A stretch of 64,000 nt of DNA from Crotophaga sulcirostris (taxonomy: Eukaryota > Chordata > Aves > Cuculiformes > Crotophagidae), in contig VYZB01000016.1 of assembly GCA_013397455.1 (NCBI GenBank), forward strand, positions 3,729,486 to 3,793,485, in the 5' to 3' direction. Of this stretch, positions 14,221 to 28,000 are shown piece by piece. The position numbers were made by a program, and so were the translations under genes. Numbering within the stretch: position 1 is the first letter of the stretch; every line of letters starts with the position of its first letter. The notes under the pieces were generated by a model, which had not been told where the DNA came from, ran no database searches, and saw nothing but the letters and a program-made list of their open reading frames with translations.

Positions 14221-16869
14221 TTACATTCAGAAGTCTTGAAAGTGAAAGGATTATGGGAGAACAACATTACAATTAAAAAATCGTAAATATTGAAATGCTT
14301 TGAGTATTGCAAAATCAAGAAATGACAGCTGTAAAGCAATAAACAAGAATTTCATTAACGTACTAATCTTCTATGCTTTACAGAGGATACTTGACATCTT
14401 GTTCTTTATTACTATCGATTTTTTCTTAATATTTTTGAAGATTGAGCTCTGTTCTTTGATGGGTTTTTCAAGAATGGACAATGAGAAAAGCTGAGACTTT
14501 TTGCTGCTTCCTGCAGAGTTTAAAAACTAGAAAAATGAAATATGGGTTTTGTTTCTTACAATTTTATTTTTGTTACTTCATATTGAATAATTCTATATTT
14601 GCTCATTTTGTGATCACTGTGAGACAGTGATCTAATTATTCTTTAGCTAAGAATATGTACAGTAAAATAAATCAACCGTTCAGAGAGTTATCAAGATTTG
14701 GCCTTTCTAGCCAACTGATTAAGCAAAAACAAGGGGGAGAGAAAGGTGTAAAAGCAGAAATTAGACTTTAAGTTGGACTTTTGGGTGGATTTAGGTGGTG
14801 TGTTACCAACGTACCTCTTTTTGTCTATTGATCAACATCCACTAGGATCAAGATACCATCCAGAAAAATTGCTCTAGTTTCTTCTCTATCTGAAAACAAA
14901 GACATAACTGTATTACAGTGAATGACTCTCTATAAGGAACTTTTCTCTGCATTCCACTGCCTCACCCTGTATATCCTGGAGAAAACTCAACGAAGTGTGT
15001 TAAGAATGGAGTAGTTCCCCACTGCTTTAAGCACCTCAGATATAGACTTGGTCATTCCTGAACATCTCTTTCTTCCCTGTTAAAGTGTTTCAGACAGACC
15101 TTTAAGATCAATTGACCCACATTTTTGTATTTAGTTTCTTTTCTGTCATGTTTTGTGGTTTTATCACTGGGACACTTTGCCAGTAAAATACTCCTCATGT
15201 CCACTCTGCATCTCCTCACTCTAACCCTCTTTGGGTTTCTGTAGTCCTCGAAAAGTGTCTTGGACTACCCCTTTAATCCTTTCTCACTTTTCTGAATTCT
15301 ATTTTGATCTTCCACCAGTTCACTTGTGCCATTCCATTCTGTCGGCTCCCTTAGAGAACGTTTTTCTTGTTTGCTCTCATGCTCTCCCTTCTATTTGCTC
15401 TCTTCCTTCTCTTGGACATAAAGCATACCTCATTGTCTACCTGCATTTTTTTTTCCAATAAACACCACCAAATACACAAAACTCCATAAATGAGAGAGAT
15501 AATGTAGCTTTTGTGATTTTCAGCAGCAATATTTGCAACCTAGACATAAATTTATTGACTCTTTACTATGACGTTTCCAGATACAGGATTAGATTCTCCT
15601 TTCATTTACACCTATTTTAATATAATTCCACTTGATTCAGTGAAGCCATTCTTAATTACAACAATATAAATGGGAGGTTAATTGAACTAGGAGGTAAAAA
15701 ATTTGGAGCTATCTCAGTCCAATCGGTTGTAATAAAAGTTGGAATATTCCTAGAGAGAAGTTAAATAGAAGAAATTTTACAGCCTGGGAATAGCTTTTTC
15801 TAGATGTCTTTTTCTAAAACTTATTTGCAAGTCTGTTGGCTATGTACACATTCCTTTGACCTCTTACTTTTGTCCCTTCTGTTGACATAAATCCAGAAAA
15901 GTTCATCATCTTCCAGATGCAATGTGGAAGAAAGATTAATACATATGTTACAATCACATGCTGCACCTATACTGCATATTATCTCCCTATTTTGCAGATC
16001 TATGTTTTAAGGGAAATTCAACATGCAGTTAAGTTTTCTTTCTAGTGCTAAAGAGAACTCCGAGACAAATGCTTCAGATAAAGATCACTTTGATGATACT
16101 ATCAACCTTTAATTTTAGCGTATGTTTGTTATCTAAAGACCTCGAATTCAAGTCAGCGGTAAAACACTAAAACTGTAAAAAATTAGGATTTTCCTGACTT
16201 CTTTAAATTATGCACGGGTAACTCTGCATGCACTGCAAAAAGAACATTCAGAATACTTAAAAATTTGCAGGTTTAAAAGTATTTCTGTATGTATTATATC
16301 AGTTTTCTCACTGTTTTCCCTGTGTTCTGCTAAACGGCTCTTTGGGTGATGTAAACCAAATTGTATATATGCTACCTCATATGCTTGAGATTTAACAAAC
16401 CATAAATAGTGGGGAAAAACAGGAAAACCAAGAGTCTCTTCATATGCATTTTAACACTAGGTTTTCTTTGGCCTTTCAGATGTATTTCATCTTTGCTATG
16501 GTGGAAGGTGGGTGTTCAGTTCAGTAACAGTCCTTCATATTTGTTCTTCATTATGTCAGTTCACTCATTGCCATCCTGTGTTATTCTTTGACTGGCTAAA
16601 AATTGCACTCTCTTTAAAAAAGCCTTAATTTCCCTGGTTGTTATGAAAAGGAAAGATACAGAAGCAAGGAAAAGAGAGGAGGTCTAATAATAGGCAGCCT
16701 GCTCTATTTCTGGCAAGTTTGATTAATGTTGTTTTGAGAAATCAGACTTTGTTCAGGTAAAACTTCTGCTCAAATAAGGTAAAAACACTTGAAGCAAATT
16801 GAAAGCTGTTATTAACTGTCTGTTCCTTACATGTTGCAAAAACACAGTCTTATCCTACATTAATGTTCA
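14221..16869. other. AT-rich non-coding stretch
   Basis: No gene, repeat family or RNA recognised. It contains a short perfect hairpin (14612-14632) of a kind expected by chance in sequence of this length. Confidence 0.6.
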
Positions 16870-16960
16870 CTTTGCTAATACACTATATATATACACCATA
16901 ATATACCATATATATATAAATTACGGTATATTAATTATAAACATATACGCACTGTAATGT
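16870..16960. repeat. AT-rich low-complexity sequence with inverted repeat
   Basis: TA-dinucleotide runs surround a perfect 9-bp inverted repeat, TAATATACC at 16899-16907 and GGTATATTA at 16925-16933. The TA-rich spacer could help a cruciform to form. It resembles a degenerate TA microsatellite. Confidence 0.6.
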
Positions 16961-17439
16961 ACCATAACTAATACTAATAAAGCACTTCAGGAATAGGAAA
17001 TCTGTAGTTTTCTGTGGACGTCTTTCTTCATATAGGATGTCTTCAAGTAAAAAAGTAGATTTACATGATTCAGAGATACCAAAGTCAAAGTGATGATGGA
17101 TAGTCAGCAGCTGTACTTAACTTTGCTCTGTTTTTGGAACTAACGCATAGAAATCTCAGTCCACAGTTGCTTAAAAACCTCTGCTACAAAATCCATTAGG
17201 GGATATCACCTTAATTGTAATGTTCTCTGGTAGGTGAGCCAAAAAAAATGGTGTATTTTATCTAAATTTTTTTTTCTTTTTTAGCATCTTCTGTTAAGTA
17301 TGTCTTGCAGTGTTCTAACAATGGGCTAGGACTTCCAAAGAGCCTGAGTAGTAACCCCATTCAATAATTTATTTTCTAAATAATGCTGCTACTAATCTGA
17401 ATAGGCATGAAAACAGACAGAAAAGTAATAACAGATGAA

Positions 17440-17660
17440 TTGTCCCATTAGTGCGACTGGGGCGATTACTGTTTCACAAATATTGAACCTAGCACTGATT
17501 GAGATAAATTAATTTCTCATAATTTATTAATGCAAATCAGACTAGCAGCGAAGACCTACAACTGTCGGCAGTAGACCAATGTGAATTTTACTGTAGAAAT
17601 GTAAAGATGATAACATTATTTTTCTCTGCATTACGTAAAATTACGTTGTATAATATTACT
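17440..17660. promoter_or_regulatory. Candidate conserved non-coding element
   Basis: This block keeps about seven CpGs in otherwise CpG-poor DNA. It has several homeodomain-type TAAT/ATTA cores, a perfect octamer ATGCAAAT (17530-17537, the POU-factor site) and a duplicated TTACGT. Retained CpGs together with clustered homeodomain and POU cores are typical of vertebrate developmental enhancers. No comparison with another species was possible, so conservation is inferred from composition only. Confidence 0.25.
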
Positions 17661-20600
17661 TTGGTTTACCTTTATTATTTTTCATTTCTTCCACTTTTTT
17701 ATCTGTTCTTAAATCTTTGGGCTAGGTTATTCCAGAAGACAACCCTATTCAGCTAAAGTCATGAGTGGTTTTGTACTTGCATGCCAAAGCAATTTTAGGG
17801 TTTTATTTTACCCATCCTATATTCCCAATGGCATAATATTCATGTGAATTGATGTCATTTAGTCATTCATCAGCTTCTCTAAATTCAGTTTTCTTATTAA
17901 GCAGAGAGGTTTCTTCATAATGGAAAATTGTGCACTAACTGTTTCTATTAAAAATATTCAGTAAATTCTGATACATTTAAAACATGGGAAAGAAATTGGT
18001 TTTACAGTCATCCATATAAGGCTAATGAAAATTAACAAGTTTTGAGAAAGCAAAAATCAGTGTATTTATAACGTGTATTTCTTAGTGGATAAAATGCCTT
18101 ATTTTGAACATAGTGTAAATGACCCTATAAGTCCAAACTTCTACAAAGAAGCTTCATTAAAGTACATAAATTGCTACAACTGTCAGAGATGGCATTAAGT
18201 ATTCAATAAAAGTAGACTTAACACAATTAATAGCAATTAAAATTATACTTTTATGATGTCAGACACCAGCACTGTAAAGACATAATTGCCTGTAAGGACT
18301 TCTCTACCATATTTATCCTCTAAAACTGTCCAATTTATATGAAAAATGCCAAAAACATATCCCATATGGGTACCATTATCTTCTTGGATTTTTAAAAGTG
18401 ATCTGTCTTTAACCAGCCTGTGCACATTAAGCTAATTTACTTTAATTAGTTTTTTCCTCATTTTCTTAATAGGCATGTTGATAAGATTTTATTGGGGAGG
18501 GGGAAGGGAGGATGTTGGTTGTATGTCTTTTCTTTTCCTGACTACGGATGTTAAACTTTACTCATTAAATATCTTTTAAGAGACTACTACCTGGAATCTC
18601 ACACATGGATTTCATATTCTGTTCATATTCTCTCTGTTTTGTCCAGTTGTCAGTTACAAACTTACTGAATGATAAGACCTCAGTATTCTTTAGAAATGTA
18701 AAGCAACTGTGCTTTGTTTAATTAACTGGTAATTAAATAAGAAAGAATGACATTTTTGGCTGTGCTGTATAAAGGAAGTTTGCTCTAGACACAATAGATT
18801 AATTAACTAGTTCCTAGCACAGTAACTTGTGTCTCTAGTATCCATACAATAAAATATCCATTAAAAGATACCAGAGTTTTCAAGCAACATTAGCGTAGTT
18901 TTATCAGATTACACTGATTTACTCCTTACCTTTCCAAACACATTTGAGGTTCAGTATAAATGTTTTGCAATACACAAAAGATAAATTGATATCTAATTTA
19001 TATTACTGGATGTATAGTTCAATTTTAAACCAGTATCACTGCACAGCCTAAAAATCAATAACCCATAAAGATGCGGAATGGTCAGAATAGGATTACATAC
19101 AAATTTATGAGTGAATACAGTTTTGAAATGCAGAAATAGCTGTGAATGTATTTTAAAGCCATACAGATATAGAGAGTTTTAGAAGTGTTTAGGATTCTTT
19201 AGGACTGAAAACTATTTTTTTTATAGAAATCCTTCAGAAAAGCACAGAGTTCAATGATGATTAAATATGAAATACTGCAGAATCAGCCCCTGATTCAGCT
19301 GATTCATTTAAGAATAAGAAACTCCAACTTCATTTTGGACACCACTAAGGTAACTTGAACTCACTTCCCATTCTTAAGCTTTTCCATGAATTTGAAGAAT
19401 GCCCAAGACTGATATCCTTATGCTTAACTGATAGACATCTTCAAAAATAGGTAGCAAGGACTTTATATGTAAACTATGACATTATTTTACACACATGGAA
19501 TGAAATTATGTTCAAAATGATTAGAAAAAATTATTGGTGACTAAAGTATTTGTATGAAACCAATGTAAAAGACTTATTACAACTTTTTCTTTTTTAATTC
19601 CTTTAGTAGTGTATTGGTGGCTTCATATTACATCACTCTGACTTAATTATTCATAATTAATCCAGAATATTTTCTTTCATCAAGTCTATACCTCCTGCTA
19701 GAGGAAAGAAGTTGACTAGCTATAGGTTTCCAGACTACTGAATTACAAATATACCCCACAGGTGATTTTACAGGAGATGTTTTTGCTTTGCTAGCCGAAC
19801 TTGGGCAGTACTTGGCAAATTTGTCCTTTTCTTGGAGAAAAAAAAAAAACATTTTTGTTGAGAAGATACAATAACATGTTGACTGACATAAAAAATATAA
19901 ATGTCAAATCAGAGACACATTTCATGTTATTATATTCATAACAAAAATCAACAGAACTTCAGCTGGTAGTTTTCATGGCTGAAGTCTCATCTTCCAACTG
20001 AAAATGAAGGTTAACATTATTAAACTGAAGCTGAAACAAGCTTATGAATAGAAGTAGAGTAAGTCAGGATAGAATGGTCCTATGTATTGTGCACATACAT
20101 GTACATGTGTTTCTGTGCATGTGTGTAAATAAGTTTTCTTTGTCCTATAAAATTTTGAAATTAGCTTCTATAAGTAAACTTTTCAAAATCTAGTCCTAGG
20201 ATGTTTTTCAGTATAACTGTTCCTTGGTAACAAGGGACAAGAAATAAAAACAATAGTAGTGAAAAAAATCCCTACATGTAAGGGTCACACAATTCTACTT
20301 GAAAAATTCAGTTAAAGTCTGAGATAGTGCCAGGGCATTTTGAACAAATGTACAGTTCTTTCCTGTAGAATGTAAAGGCCTGAATTTGACTATTGTTGTT
20401 ATAAATGACAGCAAACCAGAGAAGCAAAGTAGATGTTTGAATTTTTTTGACAAATATTTGGAACTTTATTAAATCTTTATTTTTAAGGTAACTTTTAAAG
20501 GAGAATTGTCTTGTAGGAACACTCAATGTTATTTGTAACAGACTTCCTTAAAAATGTAAAGCATTACACCCCTGAGATCTGGAAATTTATATCTTATTAT

Positions 20601-21435
20601 TTTGTGCTAACATCTGAGGCATAATCATTTTCTGGTCCAAATACTAAGCTCCAGGCACAATACTATTGGAGGAAAGAGCTGAGCTTCCATCAGTAAATTC
20701 AGGTATTCAGTTCAGACTTTTGATACGCTGAATTTGATATCCGATTTTTCAAAAACATCTCTCCAAATCCGTCATCAATAGAAGCTGTAAACGTAAGAAC
20801 ATAAGAACAGAGCAAGCGTGTACAGTCAATTCCATGAAATGAATCAAATCAGACTACTAGAGAGCAGCACCTGAGCCCCCTGGAGAAATTCTCACAAAAA
20901 AGTTTTGTATATAACTTGTAACATGTAAATTACATACCAATTTTATATTGCCTGCCTCTTAGTGATATTATTTGTAATTCATTTAAACTTCATCTAATAT
21001 TTACCTAATAAAATCACTTCTCATAATAGAATTGACAATTGAAAGTAATGACATTGAAAATAAATCAGCAGTAGAAAATATGTCAATCAATTTCCTTATG
21101 ATTTCCTTTCCTTAGTATACCAAGGGAAGTGGCATAAGGAACCATAAATATTCCAGATGGTAAATTATTTTTCATATAACACTCAGGTCTGTCTCTAGAA
21201 GATCAGCTTTTTTATACATTTATAAGATCTTCCCAGTCTTTAGCTTTTTAGTATTGTAAAATATTTTCTTTCAGTGATGGAAAAATATCAAGAACTTACT
21301 TTCTATGGCTTATGGTACTGAAGTTAATCACGAGAGGTTTCAGAAGAATCAGTATAGCACTGGAAATGAGAAAAGGCTGCCACTAAGTATACGATCACTC
21401 TATACTTAAAAATTGGTTGTGTATTTCTATGTGTT
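17661..21435. other. AT-rich non-coding stretch
   Basis: No recognised gene or transposon. Minus-strand open stretches near 18243-18430 and 19695-19835 are bordered by splice-like sites (see findings). The second follows a long pyrimidine tract (minus-strand reading). A short G-rich run at 18494-18512 has too few G-triplets for a classical quadruplex. Confidence 0.5.
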
Positions 21436-21466
21436 TGACACACAGACATGTACACACACACACACT
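21436..21466. repeat. (CA)n microsatellite
   Basis: A CA-rich stretch with seven uninterrupted AC units at 21452-21465. Short, probably weakly polymorphic. Confidence 0.85.
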
Positions 21467-21769
21467 ATTCCTATAGTAGTGACTGAAGTCTGGCAGAACG
21501 TAACAAATATTTCTGAAACAAGTATGCTGACCATATGAACAAAGAGGTACTGTGACATTGATGGCATCAGAGATGGTTATTTTGCACTTTAATACTAGGA
21601 AATCAGATAATTCACACTCTGTAAGAGTGGTAAAACAGGATGGAACAGGGAACTGGAAATCTGTTTTATTAGCTTTTACAGTGTTCTATCAGGGTGTGTG
21701 GTATCTTGAAATCTAACTAATACAATTCTTCTAAGTTGTTTCGAGATATTTAGCTTCCAGTTAACAGCA

Positions 21770-22070
21770 ATACTTGTTATATATAATCTTGCATGATCTA
21801 TGTTTAAATTGCATCCCATTTCCATTACAACAGTCCTCAAGGTCATCCATTGTTTCCTGTATAACAGTCTTCTGTATTGGGGCACCTCCACTTACATTGT
21901 GTCATCAATAAATTTCATCAGCATGCTCCTACTGTTTTTCCTGCCAAGACCACTAATGAAAATATTAAATCACATAACTGAAAAATCAGTCTATAGGTCT
22001 ATCTTTCGTCACTTGCAGTGGGTACTTCATGGTCAGACAGTTCCTTACCTATCTAACCCCTATTATCTTG
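21770..22070 (-). mobile_element. Ancient CR1-clade LINE reverse-transcriptase relic
   Basis: Read on the minus strand, this interval contains scrambled but recognisable non-LTR reverse-transcriptase blocks in the right order. NIFI (21955-21966) is the tail of the LLFNIFI block. About 15 codons later KFIDDT (ending near 21898) stands where the family has KFADDT, the catalytic motif. Then VIQETMDDLEDC starts at 21865, followed by NGMQF and CK, matching the family pattern VIQxDLDxLExW...MxFNxxKCK. Weaker traces of the [10 protein letters not shown] block appear near 22000. Frames shift between blocks and stops are present. Divergence is far higher than in the CR1 copies elsewhere in the window, which suggests an old L3/CR1-type (less likely L2-type) insertion. 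Both ends are undefined. Confidence 0.72.
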
Positions 22071-25000
22071 AGTTCAGTTAATGTGTCACACCAACAGTTT
22101 ACTGGTGGTGATGAATGAGAACTACTGTATTTCCCATATCCAGAAAGAAAGTAAATATTTTATTTAGGAGAGGAACCAGGTTAGTCTAGCTGGATTTGCT
22201 TTTGATGCATAAGATACGAACACATTGTGTCAAACAAGTAGGAGACATCTAAAGAAAGAGTACAAGAAAAGAAGCATTTCTGGGCAATTCTTCCCTATCT
22301 ATACCCTCCCACCACTTGGCAGTCAGTGGCTTAAAGTCTTGTTATGTCAGAGGTCAGATTTGGGTCATTATGTTTAATAGGTATGAATTGATCCAGTAGT
22401 CCTGAATTATTCAGGCTTTCGGGCTGCATCATCTTATGATGGTGACTTGCACAGTTTAATTATGTTTTTTATGTAGGAAACCTGTTTGTTTGTTTGTTAG
22501 AATGTCTAACACAAGTTAGTTGAATTGATAGTTAGATTGAAAGATTGCTATTGTAATGTCACAGTAATGAGAATTCCCTGTGTATCATTATATAGGCCTC
22601 TCTTGCATCATTTTCATTATCTCTTTTCAAGGTGAAGAACTCTGTACTATTGCACTGTCTTCCAGTATGGAATGACTTCAGAATCTCTTCATATTCGTCC
22701 TACCTTTTCTGCTTATTTCCTAGGCTTGATACACTTCTTTCAAATGCAGTGATTCTGTGATTATGTGTTCAATATGATTATACACCGGATGTCTTTATAG
22801 CGTTAAAAAACATTGTGGCTATGTTTTTTTCCCTAATAGTTTCTAACGTTCTAATGCTGCTTTTTTGACTGAGGTTGGATGCTGATGCTTTTAGAGAATT
22901 CGTCACAATGAATCCCAGGTTCTCTTCCTAAGCAGAATTTAGAATCCACCATTTTGAATGTATAGAAAAAGGCATTTATTCCCACACAGACTGTGTTTCA
23001 TTTATTGACACAGTTTCTTTCATTCTGCTTCTATGTACCATTCACAGCTCTTGTTCAGATAAATAGCTCTGCCCGATGAAGTAGATCTTCAGACATGACT
23101 GCTGAATTGTGCATTCCTGGAGAAATCCCCAAAACTTTTTTTAATAAAAGAGGTTACACTATAGTAGTGCACATTTTAAAGTACCTTTAATTAGCAATGT
23201 TGAGTCAAGACACAGCAAACTACAGTGATGTAATATTACAACCCTGACACCGCAATGCTATGCACTTGCCATGGAATAAGTAATCTTTGTTTGCTTGCTC
23301 TTTATGAGAGAAAAACAGAGGGAATATCATTAAAGTTGTCATGATAAGGAAGGACAAATGGACTTGGAACCTGGATAATTACATATATTTTTTCCAGATT
23401 ACTATGTAGCTGAATGAAAACTTGCATGGAAAATAAATCCCAAAGAGTATTAAAACTAAATTGTCTTAATTTATGTCCTTCGATTTCTGTTCACATTACT
23501 TCCCAGTGTCACCTGCTTCCTAAGTATCAGTTTTCAGACAGCAAATGCTGTGGAGCACACATACTTTTTTTTGGTTTTATATTTTGTGGAGCTGTGCTGA
23601 TTCCGATTAGGAGAAAAACTTTCATTAATATCAATAGAGAATCAAACTAATAATGTATATAAAGTTATGGTATCTTTTAGCATGAAAATCTAAATTAGCT
23701 GCCATGCCATTTATACCATGACACAATGGTTCTGTTGTCTTTTGAAGATATCATGAATCCAAATGCATATAAAAAAATCATACAGAAATCAAGCTCTATG
23801 TCTTCTAATGTCCTCGTTTGTTTTTAATAACACTAAAAATAAAGATCAGAAAGTCTACAAGATTAAATTATCTACCTTTAGTTACAAGAATCTCTATCTT
23901 CTCTGTAGGAAGACAAATGTAAGCTATAGAAGACCTTTTGATGGGACTTCACTGGTTCCACTAGTTCAGCGATGGTGAAATAGTTTAATTTAGTACAGAG
24001 ACTGCCTCATTGACTGTAATTGTTTTGTTAGCAATATATATTCTTTTGACCTTAGTGCACAGACACCTGTATTAGTTTTCTCATTCTGTAATGTACACAT
24101 AACAAGGAGACCATATCTAAAATCCATTGAAACATCTTTTGTTTTTTTTCTCCGCATTCCAGCTGAACTTGTTGATTCTTACCTGTATTACTTGAGTCTG
24201 TATTAAAGAAGGTTAATCAGATTTTACTGTCTTTTACAGGAAACATATTAATTTCTTAAACAACTTCAGACAAATAAAAAGACATAAATTAGATATGATC
24301 TGTAAGCAAGCTTTTTCAGAATAGACCTAAGTTTTCCGCTAAGACAAACACTACATTTTGGGCTTCTTTCTTAATGGCATTTTACTCATAATAATGTGTA
24401 TGACTCCATGGTAAATATAATATTTGCTGTTCAGGGAATAGAAATTCTGCCAGTGAAAATTATAATTCAAAAGCTGAAGCATTAGTACTTTGGAGGTAAA
24501 TAATGAAAGCTGTTCTTTGGTGTTCCTGCCACTGCAAACTGCAGGAGGAAGGTGAAGACTTCAGTCTACCTAATGTGGCAGTTACTGTTGATTTTTGCAC
24601 ATAATGTTGTTCTCTTCAGATGAATCACACATGTGCATAACTTGCTGTTGGTTTACTCTAATTATCGTAGATCATCTTCATGATTTGCCACTTGCAACAT
24701 AACATATTATGATAGTTGAAGTCATATGTTCTCGTTATAATTGGTTGCCCACTATTGATATGGGTAATGGATCTCTCCTGTGAAATACAAACAGTAACTA
24801 GACACACAGCATGTAGGTGAGTTAAGTACCCACACTACCCAGGAATCAGCAGGTATTCTTCATGACTTAGTCTCCAGATATATATTTCTTGAGGCTCAGC
24901 ATATCTCTAATTGCAATTATATTTTGTGTCCATCTTCTCTTAGATCTTAGAAAAGGGGTTTCTGTGTATAAATATTTAAGTATGAAAGTAAAAGGCAATA

Positions 25001-28000
25001 TCAAGCACTTTTCTGCAGACTTGGAGAAATATAGCTGGCATAGATCTTTTCACAGAATTCCCATTTATATTGGTAGAGTTGATCTCAAGGATAATCCACA
25101 TCCCAAAGAGGAAAATAAATCAAATCTTTAAACTGAAAACTGCGAGCTACTTTTTGACATGTCAAGTTTTCATATTACATATTTATTTCAGTGTAATCAA
25201 TAGCATTAATAAATCAGCAGATTAACTGAATTTTGAAAGGATTGTAGCTCTACACAATAAGTTGATGTTTGTGTTCTCCATGTGAACACAGAAACACTGT
25301 AGTTAAGTATACAGTTGGTGAAATACCAACTGGTTCTTTCCCTGATACTTAGTGACTGTGTGTTCAAGGTTGACAAGGGCAATTATATCCCACCAGCATC
25401 TGTCAATAAACATATTTGTCTAGGGCACTGGTTTTCCTGAAAAAGCTTAGATTTTAAGGCTTAACCTCTTTAACATCTTTTGTTCAACACTTCCAAAATA
25501 ATCTGGAGACAAAAATTTACATCCGCTCAAAGTACTATGAAAGAGTAATATTAAAATATATGCTTGAGGCAAATGTTTGCAGATCAGCATAAGCTCTGTG
25601 AATACTTCACTTGACTTCTTTCAGTAAATCCAGTCATAGGTGTTGAAGACCAAAGTGTCAAAACCTTTAAAAGCTTAGCCCATCTTTTCTCATCGCTACT
25701 GTTTTAAACCTTTCTTAAAAGGCTTCAAAAATTAAAAGAACTGCAAAGAACATTGCATCTAAAACCACATACAGGTTTAGCCTAGGGTGAATATCTTTAG
25801 TTTTAGTGAACAAGGTCTAATTTAACTTTGCGTATTTCAAAACTGTCATAGACTTGGATATTACTTTTGTGGCATCCATTGCAAGAAATCTTTAAAAAGA
25901 ATACATTACTTTCTATTCAACTAATTTTTATTTGAGGCTTTTATGTTGCCTCTAAAATATATAAGACAGAGCAGTTTTCACAGAATTTTCTGCTCTAATT
26001 ACAAGTTACGTAATGCTAACCTGATCACCTACCAGACAGTGATTATGTTTCTGCATAATTTGCAGAGTTGGTGAAAATACATGACAATGCAAATTTAACG
26101 AACTATAAATTTCCTTCAACTCATTTCATTTTATCAGTACAATAGAAACAGATAAGGAGATATCACACAGATAATAAATAAATAAAATATAATAGAGAGA
26201 TGAGACAACGTGGGGGTTTGGAGGGGGAGGAGACAGTTTGACATTTTAGAATAGCATTTAAGAGTCTGAATTTACTACTGTGTGTTCATATGTCTGGTTT
26301 AAAATTGAGAACTGCAAGATCTATGTACCACCTTCAGTGACAATGACAACTGGAATGAGGGGACAATCCAGTTAAAAATCGTGCATGCTTGGACTTGGAT
26401 TAGAGTTGTGAAGGTCTTGGTATTGCAAAACATTCATTTTCAGCATCTCGTTGGCTCTTTTTAGTACTGCTTTTGATGGGCGAGAATTTAATCTCAAAAC
26501 TGATTAAAATAGTAATTATTTGATTAATCAATGAAGAAATAAAGTTCCTTTAAAAGCCAGGCTCCATTTAATTAACAATAATACGTGATTTTAGACAGTA
26601 CAGATCTGAATACTAACTTTCTTTGACAACTAGCTTTCAAATATGTTAGTTTTCTCTCAGAACTGCCAGAATGAGCGTTCAGTGGCAATCTATGGTAAAA
26701 AATGTCTTGTTGTATCCTTCACTGTGCATCAACCATTTTCAGCTTCATGTGAATTTTCATCATGATCTAAAATTATGGAATCAAGGGAGGTGCAGAAAAG
26801 TGGTCTATGCATACAATAATGATGAAACAATATAAAATATACGGAGTCGTCTTTTGACTTTTTAAGAATATACGGAATTTATAACTTTGTATGTACAACC
26901 TTGCTCGATAGAATACATTTTTCATAGTACTATCAGCAGCAAAATTAATTGTATTCCATGTAAATAGAAAAAACATTCTTCTGTTTAAGAAAAAAATCAA
27001 AGTCAAAAAGAAAAGGCATATTGTTGGTTTGCGCTTATTCCAAGCTTTGTTGAAAACTTAAAGTGCAGAAATTAATGTAGGCTTGTTCACTATAAATTAA
27101 GCATTTAAATATTTGTCACTTTTAAACTCTTTTACCCGTACCCCTATTTTTCTTGCATTTCTTAATCTTTCTTTCTATTAAGAAAAGCCCAGTTGATAGT
27201 TTGATTTTGTGTTTGGTTTTGATAATGGTCTTTGTGTAGGATAAAGGGAAATTGAAAAAGTTGCATGGTGTGGCTGAATATGTAATTGAAGAAAGGGGTC
27301 CTTTGTTCATGAGAACCAGTAGTTATATAACATGAAATTCACATTATACTGACAAATAGTTTAAGAAATGCCATATTTGATATGAAAATGGATGCACAGT
27401 GCTCTAATTACTACAAATTTTTAACTTGCATTCTGTATTATATCACAGAGAGACCTGTTCTTTAATGTTACTTTTTACCATGTTACTTTTCCTATGATAC
27501 CAATTATTTTAAACATGTGTGACAGGTAACTGGCATCTTTACAACTGCGAGTTACATCTCAGCAGGTTTTACCAGTAATAATGTGAACATGAAAATAATA
27601 TGTTAAGAATCTTTTCTATGGTAAAGGATATCATAGATAGAGAAAATGCACTAAACAACAACCAAAAACGAATCACTTATGAGCTGAAGTACATAGTTTC
27701 TAAGTAATCATATTTTAAGATTAAAATGTTGCATATTCCCAGACTGTCTTTCAAAACTGTTGTTCAAATTTACTGTCAGGAACTTTAATGGGTGCACATC
27801 ACTGTTAATAACCAAATTAATTAACAGCATGTTGAGGTTCTGCAAGGTCCATATACATATATTCCTGTTACAATTCAATAAAAAATATGTTTGTGTAGAA
27901 GGAGGTGAATCTTTATTACTAATATGCAGTTACGTCATTGGGTTTTATTCTGACCAGGTTATAAAATAATATATGTGCATAGAGTGTGCCGGGTTTGTCA

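Noticed and set aside
18494..18512. G-rich run considered as a G-quadruplex
   Set aside because: Only three G-runs of three or more with a final GG; it does not meet the usual four-run pattern.
20790..20830. AAGAACATAAGAACAGAGC, reminiscent of a reptilian dispersed repeat
   Set aside because: The match is too short, and the following diagnostic bases are missing.
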